In this document: positions 8,536-15,960 of the stretch, one piece after another
Position numbering within the stretch: position 1 is the first letter of the stretch
Layout of the letters: every line of letters begins with the position of its first letter
Assembly (NCBI RefSeq): GCF_036250735.1
Contig: NZ_CP109430.1
Coordinates: forward strand, 7,006,001 to 7,070,000
Origin: Streptosporangium sp. NBC_01495
GTDB taxonomy: Bacteria; Actinomycetota; Actinomycetes; Streptosporangiales; Streptosporangiaceae
Reading direction: 5' to 3'
DNA: 64,000 nucleotides
Position numbers and translations under genes: made by a program
The notes under the pieces: generated by a model
Databases searched by the model: none
Told to the model about the DNA's origin: nothing
The model's input: only the letters and a program-made list of their open reading frames with translations

Positions 8536-8634
8536 CGCATCGGGATCTGACGGGGACCCGGTTTCCCGGCCGCATCGGGATCTGACCGGGATCCGGTTTC
8601 CCGGCCGCATCGGGATCTGACGGGGACCCGGTCC
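8536..8634. repeat. 35-bp tandem repeat, nearly 3 copies
   Basis: Units starting CGCATCGGGATCTGAC at 8536, 8571 and 8606, each with a near-identical GGGAYCCGG core; the third copy is truncated. Lies between the MDMPI-type gene and the SIMPL gene. Confidence 0.85.
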
Positions 8635-8650
8635 GGGCGGTGGACGCGGC

Positions 8651-9403
8651 CTAGATCCGGGCGAGCCCCCGCCACCAGCCCAGCAGCCCGCCGTCGCCCT
8701 CGATGGCGTAGTCGTCGGGGCTGCGCCGCCCCCACACGACCTGGAGCAGGTCGGCCGACGTAGCGGCGAGCACGGTCACGGTGCCCGGTTGCAGGGACCG
8801 CCGGTGGTGGAAGCGGTCGGGGTCAAGGGTGATCACCCATCCGGCTCCGGTGTCGGCCTGCAGCGAGATCGTCTCGCCCCCGCCCCTGAGCTCGGCCACG
8901 TCCGGGTTCCACTTGACGTACGGCAGGATGTCGAGGAACTCCTCGACCCCGTCGGCCGCCACGTGCTCGTCGATCGTGACCGGGACGCCCAGCGCGAGCT
9001 CGGCGTCCACCCGGTGCACCACGGTCTCGTGGAGCGTCCGCCTCGACCAGAACCGCACCCGCTTCTCCCCGCCCCAGGTCCACATCGGCGCCTGCGGGTC
9101 CTGCGACAGCAGCGCCTCGGGCAGGAAGGCGGCGCCCTCGCCGAGCCAGGCGGGATAATCGCCCGGGTCGGCGGGCAGGCCCATGTCCATGCCGTCGCGG
9201 TCGTAGCGCCGCTCGGTCAGGTCGCGCACCATCGCGGCCGCCCACCGGTGCACGCCTCCGGTGTGGGCGGCGAGCCTCGCCAGATCCCAGCCGGGACAGG
9301 TCAGCACGGAGACGGACATGTCACGCCCCCGCAGGACGTCGGCCATCCGGGCGATCTCCGCGGCGACGGCCGCGGCGTGCTCGTCGTGGGTCCACTCCCT
9401 CAT
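8651..9403 (-). CDS. maleylpyruvate isomerase-type (MDMPI/DinB-like) family protein
   Basis: 250 aa. The N-terminal four-helix part contains TCPGWDLARLAAHTGGVHRWAA, the hallmark of mycothiol-dependent maleylpyruvate isomerase N-domains (metal-binding His in the AAHTGG-type helix); WSRRTLHETVVHRVDAE supplies the further His/Glu ligands, and a beta-rich MDMPI C-terminal domain follows. Function in most actinobacterial members is unassigned; mycothiol or another thiol may be the co-substrate. The start is one base beyond the kinase stop (TGA-C-ATG), so it is in the same transcript and probably coupled to it. Confidence 0.85.
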   Translation of the reverse strand: MREWTHDEHAAAVAAEIARMADVLRGRDMSVSVLTCPGWDLARLAAHTGGVHRWAAAMVRDLTERRYDRDGMDMGLPADPGDYPAWLGEGAAFLPEALLSQDPQAPMWTWGGEKRVRFWSRRTLHETVVHRVDAELALGVPVTIDEHVAADGVEEFLDILPYVKWNPDVAELRGGGETISLQADTGAGWVITLDPDRFHHRRSLQPGTVTVLAATSADLLQVVWGRRSPDDYAIEGDGGLLGWWRGLARI

Positions 9404-9404
9404 G

Positions 9405-11915
9405 TCAACCCTCTCGCGTGAAGCGCATGAACTGCTTTTCGTACTCCTTGGCGTCGGTGCTGGTCGCCAGCAACCGCTGCACCTTCCCCTTGAAGTCGAA
9501 CACCACCGCCTCGTGGCCGGAGCCCTTGCGCCGCCAGCCCGCGATGTGCTCGTCGTCGTACCAGCCGATGAGCCGCTCCGTCTCGAACGGGATCCGGACC
9601 TTCGCCGGGGCGTCGGAGCCGGTGGACCAGACGCAGATCTCCTTCTTGCTCTCCTTGCAGTACGTCAGCAGGGACGAGCCGGACGGGGAGATGTCGTCGC
9701 CCTCGACCGTGATCGGGGTGCCCACGTCCAGCAGGGTCTGCAGCACGGTGCCCTGCGTGTCGTAGAAGCGGATGCGCTGGGTCTTGCCGGTCAGCGCCCA
9801 GGTGCCGACGGCCCGGCCGTCGCCCCGCCAGAAATAGCTCCACTTGCCCGCGTCCTTCTCCTTCACGCGGACGACCCTCGCCTTCTTCGTGGCGACGTCG
9901 ATGATCGCGAAGCCGTACTCCTTGCTGATGTCGCCGACCGCCTCGTAGAGGGTCACCAGGCCGCGCCTGCCGTCCGGCGACCACTGCGGCAGCGTCGGGT
10001 AGATCGGCGCCTTGGTGATCCTGATCCTACTCGCCGCGCCGGATCGATGATCGACGATCGACACGACCGCGTAGCTCTGCGCGTCGTACATCCGGTCGGT
10101 GCCCAGCGCCTGGGTGCCCTCGGCGTTCACCGTGTACTGGAAGTACTTGTCGTTCTTGGCGAACCGCTCGGTGCCCTGCCTGCGAACGTAGAGGGTCTTG
10201 TCCCAGTCGAGGCTGTAGGAGCTCAGCCTGATCGGGTCCTGGTCGCTCTCGTGGAGGGTGAGCGAGCTGCCGGGCAGTTTGATCGTGCTGGTGGCCTCCG
10301 GCACCGTCGGAGCCGTGGGGGTCGGGGTGCTCGCGCCCTTCGTGCCCTCCGCCCGGGTGGTTCCGGACGTCTCGGCGGTGTTGCCGCGCAGCACCAGCAC
10401 GACGCCCCCGGCCACGAGGGCGGTGACCAGCACGCCCCCCACGATCGCCGGCCACGCCCCGCGCCCGCGCCGGTCGGGGTCCGCCCGCCCCGGGTACGCC
10501 GGTGGTCCGGGGTTCCGGTACGAGTCGCCCTCGGAGGAGGGGAAGGTCGCAGGACCGCCGTAGGGCTGGGGTCCGGGGTGCCCCGGATATCCGGGCGGCG
10601 GGTGCCCGGGGCCCTGCGGGGGGTAGCCGTCGGGGCCGGGATACCCGCCGGAAAAGGGCCGCGTGGGGGCCGGCCCCTGCTGCGGGTGACCGTGGGGCCC
10701 GCTCCGCTGGGCATGACCGCCGGGGTCCGACTGCTGGGGATTCCGGGCGTGGCCGCGGGGGTCCGACTGCTGGAAGTGCTGGGCGTGGCCGCGAGGGTCC
10801 GACTGCTGTGGGTGGCCGGCGGGACCGCCCTGCGGGCCCTGCGCCGGGTATCCCCCGCCGGGCCCGTGCTGGGCGAAGGGCTGCGGCCCGGAGTGCTGCC
10901 GCTGGGCGTGCTCGTCGCCCCCCGGACGCCGCTGCCCGTACACGGTGTGCCCGGGATCGTTCCCGCCCGGGTAATCGTTCCCGCCCGGGTATTCGCCGGG
11001 GCCGGGGCCGGTCCGCTGCGCCGCGGCGGCCGAGCCCTCGGCGAGGATGCCGCGCGGCGCGGTGGGCGGCGCGGCACCGGTCGCGCCCGTGCCTCCCGTG
11101 CCGCCCGCGTGGCCGAGCAGCCGCAGCAGCGCCTCACCCGCCGCGGGCCGCTGGGCGGCGTCCTTGGACAGGCACTGCCCGACCAGGTCGCGCAGCGCGG
11201 GGTCGGTGATCGCCCCCAGGTCCGGCTCCATGTTCATGATCCGGTTGAAGATCGCCGGAAGGCTGTCCGTGCCGAACGGCGGCTGCCCGGTGGCCGCGAA
11301 GACCATCGTGCAGCCCCACGCGAACATGTCGGCGGGCGATCCCGCGTTCTCCCCGGCCAGCTGCTCGGGGGTCATGTACGAAGGGGTCCCGATCGCCATC
11401 GCGGTCAGCGTGGAGGTCCGGTCGAGGGCCTTGGCGATGCCGAAGTCGATCACTCGGGGGCCGTCGGAGGCCAGCAGCACGTTGGACGGCTTGAAATCGC
11501 GGTGCACGATCCCCGCCTGGTGGATCGCGACGAGCGCGGTGACCGTACCGATCGCCAGGCGGTGCAGTCCCGCGCCCTCGCGCGGGCCCTCGGTGGTCAC
11601 GACCGCGTCGAGCGTCGGGCCGTCGATGTACTCGCTCACGATGTACGGGCGATGCCGGTCGACCCCCGTGTCGATCACCGCGGCGGTGCAGAAGGGCGCG
11701 ACACGCTGGGTCGTGCTGACCTCGCGGACGAAGCGTTCCATCGCCTCCTCGTCCTGCGTGAGATCCGCGCGGAGCAACTTGACCGCGACGCGCGCCCCTG
11801 TCGGGGAAACGCCCAGGTAAACCGTTCCCTGGCCTCCCTCGCCGAGCCGGGCGGTGAGCCGGTACTCCCGCACCTGCTCGGGATCCCCGGGCCGCAAGGA
11901 CGCGAGGTCCGCCAT
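9405..11915 (-). CDS. membrane Ser/Thr protein kinase (PknB-type) with extracellular propeller-like domain
   Basis: 836 aa. Kinase domain about residues 18-285: LGEGGQGTVYLG P-loop, AVKLL lysine, VHRDFKPSNVLL catalytic loop, DFGIAKALD, and GTPSYMTPEQLAG activation segment. A Pro/Gly/Gln-rich cytoplasmic linker (about 290-480) contains three 12-residue QQSDPRGHA repeats. One transmembrane helix at about 487-512 is followed by a large extracytoplasmic domain that looks like a TolB/WD-type propeller (repeated SPDGRRGLVTLYE / PSGSSLLTYC patterns). ATG 11915 is chosen because AAGGGGG precedes it and the kinase domain begins there; the open frame upstream is not conserved-looking. Extracellular signal sensing by the propeller is inferred. 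Confidence 0.93.
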   Translation of the reverse strand: MADLASLRPGDPEQVREYRLTARLGEGGQGTVYLGVSPTGARVAVKLLRADLTQDEEAMERFVREVSTTQRVAPFCTAAVIDTGVDRHRPYIVSEYIDGPTLDAVVTTEGPREGAGLHRLAIGTVTALVAIHQAGIVHRDFKPSNVLLASDGPRVIDFGIAKALDRTSTLTAMAIGTPSYMTPEQLAGENAGSPADMFAWGCTMVFAATGQPPFGTDSLPAIFNRIMNMEPDLGAITDPALRDLVGQCLSKDAAQRPAAGEALLRLLGHAGGTGGTGATGAAPPTAPRGILAEGSAAAAQRTGPGPGEYPGGNDYPGGNDPGHTVYGQRRPGGDEHAQRQHSGPQPFAQHGPGGGYPAQGPQGGPAGHPQQSDPRGHAQHFQQSDPRGHARNPQQSDPGGHAQRSGPHGHPQQGPAPTRPFSGGYPGPDGYPPQGPGHPPPGYPGHPGPQPYGGPATFPSSEGDSYRNPGPPAYPGRADPDRRGRGAWPAIVGGVLVTALVAGGVVLVLRGNTAETSGTTRAEGTKGASTPTPTAPTVPEATSTIKLPGSSLTLHESDQDPIRLSSYSLDWDKTLYVRRQGTERFAKNDKYFQYTVNAEGTQALGTDRMYDAQSYAVVSIVDHRSGAASRIRITKAPIYPTLPQWSPDGRRGLVTLYEAVGDISKEYGFAIIDVATKKARVVRVKEKDAGKWSYFWRGDGRAVGTWALTGKTQRIRFYDTQGTVLQTLLDVGTPITVEGDDISPSGSSLLTYCKESKKEICVWSTGSDAPAKVRIPFETERLIGWYDDEHIAGWRRKGSGHEAVVFDFKGKVQRLLATSTDAKEYEKQFMRFTREG
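10711..10809. repeat. 36-bp coding repeats in the kinase linker
   Basis: TCCGACTGCTG recurs at 10726, 10762 and 10798, exactly 36 bases apart, encoding 12-residue QQSDPRGHA-type repeats in the juxtamembrane linker. In frame, so copy-number changes would only alter linker length. Confidence 0.85.
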
Positions 11916-12113
11916 GGTCGCCCCCTTCTCCCGTGATGGATTTCCGGTCCCATTGTGGGGGCAAAGGGTCACAGGACGTACATCAAACCGCAAGCCGGAC
12001 GGGCCATCCTGGCACGCTCCAGAAGCCTCGCGAATCGCGCGGAGAGGCCTTACGGGAAGGGCTTCGCGGGAGGACCTCTCAGAGGCCTGGCGCACCCCAG
12101 GCGGGAGGACCTC

Positions 12114-12704
12114 TCAGAGACCGGGCGCACCCCAGAGGGGGAACCAGCGGCCGAGATCGGGCTCGATCTCCAGCTCGCCGCCGATCGCGCCGCGTACCTG
12201 CAGCTCCAGCGCGTTGTCCCTGCGCTGCTCCCGCCCCGCCCCCTGCTCGGCGGGCAGCGGGGCGAACGGGTAGAAGGTGCCCTGCTTGTAGAGGTAGACC
12301 AGGGCGAGCCCGCGGCCGTCGGGGGCGGCGAAGGAGACCAGCGAGCAGAGCAGGGAGGGGCCGAAACCCGCCCCCTCGAGGGAGGAGTTGACCGCGTGCA
12401 GGTCCGTGACCAGGTCACCGAGCATGTCGGGGGTACGGCGCACCAGCAGCCACGTGTAGCCGAAGGAGTCCTTCGACACCTCCACCGGGGGGCCGCCTCC
12501 GGCGTTCAGCAACTCGGTGATGTCGCGCTCCAGCTCGGCGAACGCCCCGCCCTCGGCCGAGCGGAAGCAGACCGCCCCCACGCCCGTCGGCGCCAGATCG
12601 GTGGCGGCCCGCAGGGTCACCGCGGCCGAGGGCAGCGCGAACAGCGCGTCCAGGTCGGCCCTGGCCGGTTCACTGCGCCCCATCAGCACATCCCACCAGC
12701 GCAT
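12114..12704 (-). CDS. pspAB: PspA-associated protein PspAB
   Basis: 196 aa, begins MRWWDVLMGRSEPARADLDALFALPSA. It matches the actinobacterial PspAB family by its N-terminus, the VCFRSAEGGAFAELERDI segment and the closing PDLGRWFPLWGAPGL. Soluble, no enzyme motif seen; function is inferred from its conserved place in the Psp membrane-stress operon. GGGGGGAG lies 7 bases before the ATG. A 177-base gap rich in repeats separates it from htpX upstream, so it may have its own promoter. Confidence 0.85.
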   Translation of the reverse strand: MRWWDVLMGRSEPARADLDALFALPSAAVTLRAATDLAPTGVGAVCFRSAEGGAFAELERDITELLNAGGGPPVEVSKDSFGYTWLLVRRTPDMLGDLVTDLHAVNSSLEGAGFGPSLLCSLVSFAAPDGRGLALVYLYKQGTFYPFAPLPAEQGAGREQRRDNALELQVRGAIGGELEIEPDLGRWFPLWGAPGL

Positions 12705-12746
12705 CAGATCACTCCCCCCTGAGCTCTCCGAGTCCCCGAGTCCTCT

Positions 12747-12777
12747 GAGCTCTAAGAGCTCTAAGAGCTCTAAGAGC
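12747..12777. repeat. 9-bp tandem repeat GAGCTCTAA, 3.4 copies
   Basis: Copies at 12747, 12756 and 12765 plus GAGC. Each unit contains the palindrome GAGCTC. Lies between htpX and pspAB. Confidence 0.85.
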
Positions 12778-12786
12778 CATCCGCGA

Positions 12787-12889
12787 CCCGGTGTCCGGTC
12801 ACCCGCGCCCGTCGAGCGGCTCCGGGCCGGGGTCCCCGAGCCCCTCCGGCCCCTTCGGCCCTTCCGCGGCCCGGTGTCCGGTCACCCGC
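12787..12889. repeat. 20-bp direct repeat duplicating the htpX 3' end
   Basis: CCCGGTGTCCGGTCACCCGC occurs at 12787-12806 and again at 12870-12889, where it includes the htpX stop codon. The outer copy looks like a duplicated fragment of the gene end. Confidence 0.8.
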
Positions 12890-13787
12890 CCTGCCCGAGC
12901 TGGGCGGAGATCCCGTTGAGCTGTTCCAGGCGCCGCTCCAGCGGCGGGTGGGTCGCGAAGAGCGCGGCCAGGCCCGCCTTGCCGGACAGGGCCGGCGCGA
13001 AGAAGAACGCGTTGAACGGCTCGGCCTCACGCAGATCCTTCGTCGGGATGCGGGCCATCTCACCGCTGATCTTGACGAGGGCGCTGGCCAGGGCGGAGGG
13101 ACGCTGGGTGAGCAGCGCTCCCGCACGGTCGGCGGCCAGCTCGCGGTAGCGCGACAGGGCACGGGTGAGCAGGAAGCTGACCGCGTACACCAGGACCGAG
13201 ACGAGCAGGATGATCATGCCGATCGGCAGGCCGCCCCTGTCGTCGCGCCCGCGTCCGCCGAGGCCGCTGTAGAGCGCGACCCTGGTCATCAGCCCGGCGA
13301 CGATGCCGAGGAAGGACGCGATCGTCATGACCGCGACGTCGCGGTGGGCCACGTGGGACATCTCGTGGGCCAGCACGCCTTCCAGCTCGCCGCCGTCGAC
13401 GCGGCGCAACAACCCCGTGGTCACGCAGACCACGGAGTTCTTCTGGTTACGGCCGGTGGCGAACGCGTTCGGGACGTCCGAGTCGGCGATCGCCACCCGT
13501 GGTTTGGGCATGTCGGCGAGGGCGCACAACCTGTCGATCATGCCGTGTAGCTCCGGGGCCTCCTGCGGGGAGACGACACGCCCGTGCATCGCGAACAGCG
13601 CGATGCGGTCGGACATGAAGTACTGCACGAGCAGGATGCCGCCGGCGATCACCAGCACCACGACGGCCCGGACGCCCAACGCGATCAACACGGCCACGAA
13701 GACCACGTAGAGCAGTCCGAGCAGGAACATGGTGACCACCATGCGCCTGGTCAGGCCCCGGTCCGGGGCGAACCGGGTTTGTGCCAT
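12882..13787 (-). CDS. htpX: membrane zinc metalloprotease HtpX
   Basis: 301 aa M48 protease. Two N-terminal membrane helices (VVTMFLLGLLYVVFVAVLIALG and AVVVLVIAGGILLVQYF), NAFATGRNQKNSVVCVTTGLL, the zinc motif VLAHEMSHVAHRD (HExxH variant, here HEMSH) near residue 140, a second pair of hydrophobic helices, and the downstream Glu in RYRELAADRAGA. It degrades damaged membrane proteins. Sits inside the psp operon 9 bases after pspAA, so it probably acts in envelope stress here. Confidence 0.95.
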   Translation of the reverse strand: MAQTRFAPDRGLTRRMVVTMFLLGLLYVVFVAVLIALGVRAVVVLVIAGGILLVQYFMSDRIALFAMHGRVVSPQEAPELHGMIDRLCALADMPKPRVAIADSDVPNAFATGRNQKNSVVCVTTGLLRRVDGGELEGVLAHEMSHVAHRDVAVMTIASFLGIVAGLMTRVALYSGLGGRGRDDRGGLPIGMIILLVSVLVYAVSFLLTRALSRYRELAADRAGALLTQRPSALASALVKISGEMARIPTKDLREAEPFNAFFFAPALSGKAGLAALFATHPPLERRLEQLNGISAQLGQGG

Positions 13788-13796
13788 ATGCCCAAG

Positions 13797-14075
13797 CTAG
13801 CCGGGAATCAGCCCCTCGTTGCCGAGCATCTCCCGCACTTCGTCCATGGATGCGTCGGCCGGAGGCAAAATCAGCTCCGAGGACTCCAGACTGTCGTCGG
13901 GCAGCGCCTTGCCGACGTGGCGGACCTTGTCGAGCAGGGCGTGCAGCCGCACCCGGAAGGTCTCCTCCTCGCCGGCCTCGATGGCTGCCTCCAGCTCGGC
14001 GTCCAGCGTGTTCAGCACGTCGAGGTCGGCGGGGGCGATGTCGATCTGCCCCTCCCCCATGATGCGGACGATCAC
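13797..14075 (-). CDS. pspAA: PspA-associated protein PspAA
   Basis: 92 aa, GTG start overlapping the pspA stop by four bases (GTGA). Sequence MIVRIMGEGQIDIAPADLDVLN then an acidic helical region (EAAIEAGEEETFRVRLHALLDKVR) fits the PspAA family that accompanies PspA in actinobacteria and archaea. No catalytic motif; taken as a PspA partner from the fixed neighbourhood and coupling. Confidence 0.87.
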   Translation of the reverse strand: MIVRIMGEGQIDIAPADLDVLNTLDAELEAAIEAGEEETFRVRLHALLDKVRHVGKALPDDSLESSELILPPADASMDEVREMLGNEGLIPG

Positions 14076-14908
14076 AGACCCTCCCCCGGCTGGCGCAGTT
14101 GCTGCGTCTGGTTGGACTGCGGCTGCTGGGAGTGCGGCGGCTGCTGGGGCTGGGGCTGCTGCTGGGGCTGAGCCGATCCGGGCGTGATCGCGCCCTGCGG
14201 CGCGGGCCCCTGGCCCAGCTCGGCCTTCATCCGCGCGATCTCCAGCTCCACGTCGTGCCCGCCGCCCATGCGGTCGAGCTCGGCCTGGATGTCGTCGCCG
14301 CGCTGCCCGCTGAAGTCGTCGAGCGCGCCGCTGGCCAGCAGCTCGTCGATGGCACCCGCGCGGGCCTGCATGGAGGCGGTCTTGTCCTCGGCACGCTGGA
14401 TCGCCAGGCCGACGTCGCCCATCTCCTCGGAGATACCGGAGAAGGCCTCGTTGATCCGCGTCTGCGCCTCGGCGGCGGTGTAGGTCGCCTTGATCGTCTC
14501 CTTCCTCGTACGGAAGGAGTCGACCTTGGCCTGCAGCCGGTGGGAGGCCGTGGTGAGCTTCTCCTCCTCGGCCTGCAGGTTGTCGTGCTGCACGCGGAGG
14601 TCGGCGATCTGGGTCTGCAGGCTGCCGCGACGGGTCAGCGCCTCACGGGCCAGGTCCTCACGGCCGACCCCGAGCGCCTTGCGGCCCTGCTCCTCGAGCT
14701 TGCGCGACTGCGCCTCGATCTGGTTGATCTGAAGCTCCACGCGCTTGCGCGAGGTGGCGACGTCCGCCACGCCCCGGCGCACCTTCTGCAACAACTCCAG
14801 CTGGCGCTGATATGAGTAGTCCAGGGTTTCGCGAGGATCCTCCATCTTGTCCAACGCGTTGTTCGCCTTGGACCTGAAGATCAGCGAAAGTCTCTTCATC
14901 ACGCTCAT
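14072..14908 (-). CDS. pspA: phage-shock protein A / IM30 family
   Basis: 278 aa. N-terminal amphipathic MSVMKRLSLIFRSKANNALDKMEDP and a long coiled coil (residues about 25-215) with DYSYQRQLELLQKVRRGVA are typical of PspA/Vipp1, the ESCRT-III-like membrane repair proteins. A Gln/Pro-rich tail (PQQQPQPQQPPHSQQ) follows and is unusual in length. First gene of pspA-pspAA-htpX-pspAB. No PspF-type activator is nearby, as expected for actinobacteria, where the operon is usually under an ECF sigma or other stress regulator. Confidence 0.95.
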   Translation of the reverse strand: MSVMKRLSLIFRSKANNALDKMEDPRETLDYSYQRQLELLQKVRRGVADVATSRKRVELQINQIEAQSRKLEEQGRKALGVGREDLAREALTRRGSLQTQIADLRVQHDNLQAEEEKLTTASHRLQAKVDSFRTRKETIKATYTAAEAQTRINEAFSGISEEMGDVGLAIQRAEDKTASMQARAGAIDELLASGALDDFSGQRGDDIQAELDRMGGGHDVELEIARMKAELGQGPAPQGAITPGSAQPQQQPQPQQPPHSQQPQSNQTQQLRQPGEGL

Positions 14909-15056
14909 GCGCGTCGGCCGTCCCCTTCTTCAAGTGCGCTTCGGGTCACCCCAAGTGATTCCAGCCCCCCGAAAAAGCACCGGAGCCACCATAGGGTTCA
15001 CCCTACGCATAACGCGCGGGGGCGTCACTAAGTTGCAGTCCCGGTAGGCTGACGTT

Positions 15057-15665
15057 GTGTTCCGACGTACCCAGACCACCGCGGACGACTCCCCCGTCTC
15101 CGCTAACGATCCTAAGCCTGCGGGCAAGGGGCGTCCCACACCCAAGCGACGGGACGCCGAAGGCCGTCGCCGGCAGCCGGTGAACGCCCCCCAGAACCGC
15201 AAAGAGGCTTACAAGAACCTCCGCGAACGCCAGGCCAGCGAGCGCGTCAAGGCGCGCGAGGGCATGCTGCGTGGCGACGAGCGCTACTTCCCCGCCCGCG
15301 ACAAGGGGCCCGCCAGGAAGTTCGCGCGAGACTGGGTCGACTCCCGCCGTCTCGCCAGCCAGTACTTCCTGCCGTTCTCCCTTCTTATCCTGCTGCTCAC
15401 CTGGATCCCGTTCCCGGCGGACGTCCGCGGTTACGTCTACGTCGCGGTGATCACGGTCGGCTGGCCGCTCATGATGGTCGGCGTGCTGCTCACCTCGATC
15501 TGGGTGTCCTGGAAGGTGAAGAAGCTCACCGCCGAGAAGTTCCCCAACGAGAACCTCAAGGGCGTCGGTTTCTACGCCGCCATGCGCGCGCTGCAGATCC
15601 GCAAGCTGCGCTTTCCCCCGCCCGCCGTGCTGCCCGGCGGCAGGCCCGTCCCGCCGAAGAACTGA
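15057..15665 (+). CDS. DUF3043 membrane protein
   Basis: 202 aa. Basic N-terminal half (KGRPTPKRRDAEGRRRQPVNAP) followed by GDERYFPARDKGPARKFARDWVDSR, the diagnostic DUF3043 block, then two transmembrane helices (YFLPFSLLILLLTWIPF and a second near 125-150) and a C-terminal ALQIRKLRFPPP segment. Function unknown; conserved across actinobacteria. GTG start without Shine-Dalgarno; a TAGGCT -10 lies exactly 6 bases before it, so the message is probably leaderless. Divergent from pspA. Confidence 0.9.
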   Translation: MFRRTQTTADDSPVSANDPKPAGKGRPTPKRRDAEGRRRQPVNAPQNRKEAYKNLRERQASERVKAREGMLRGDERYFPARDKGPARKFARDWVDSRRLASQYFLPFSLLILLLTWIPFPADVRGYVYVAVITVGWPLMMVGVLLTSIWVSWKVKKLTAEKFPNENLKGVGFYAAMRALQIRKLRFPPPAVLPGGRPVPPKN

Positions 15666-15719
15666 CGGCGGCGAAGCCAACGGCGGCGCCCGAGGAGCAC
15701 CGCGGCCGAGCATGTCTCC

Positions 15720-15752
15720 GAACCCCGTCCCCTCCACGAGGGGGCGGGGTTC
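15720..15752 (+). terminator. hairpin after the DUF3043 gene
   Basis: 15-bp stem GAACCCCGTCCCCTC / GAGGGGGCGGGGTTC (one T:G pair), 3-base loop, followed by TTCG. Confidence 0.8.
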
Positions 15753-15797
15753 TTCGCGTCTCCCAGTGGCGGGGCGGCCCGGCCCTGGGGGATCTCA

Positions 15798-15912
15798 CCG
15801 CTCCAGAACCGGAACTTCCGAACCGGAACCCTTGAACCGGGGCTCCCGGTTCGGGACTCCTGAACCGAACTTTCGAACCGGGACTTCCGAACCAGGACTC
15901 CCGAGCCGGATG
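15798..15912. repeat. degenerate CCGGAACTTCCGAAC-type repeats
   Basis: At least seven imperfect copies of a 14-17 base GAACCGGRACTYCCG unit, some inverted. Noncoding; it fills the gap between the DUF3043 and SMI1/KNR4 genes. Confidence 0.65.
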
Positions 15913-15960
15913 AAGCATGACCTCTGAACGACGTCGCCCCTGAATCCGAATCGGGCGAGG

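Noticed and set aside
8536..8634. CRISPR array
   Set aside because: Units are contiguous tandem repeats without unique spacers and no cas genes are present; the same holds for the repeats at 12747, 19924 and 51407.
9261..11936. 891-codon plus-strand frame opposite the kinase
   Set aside because: Low-complexity Arg/Gly/Val translation with no motif; the minus strand has a full kinase with ribosome site.
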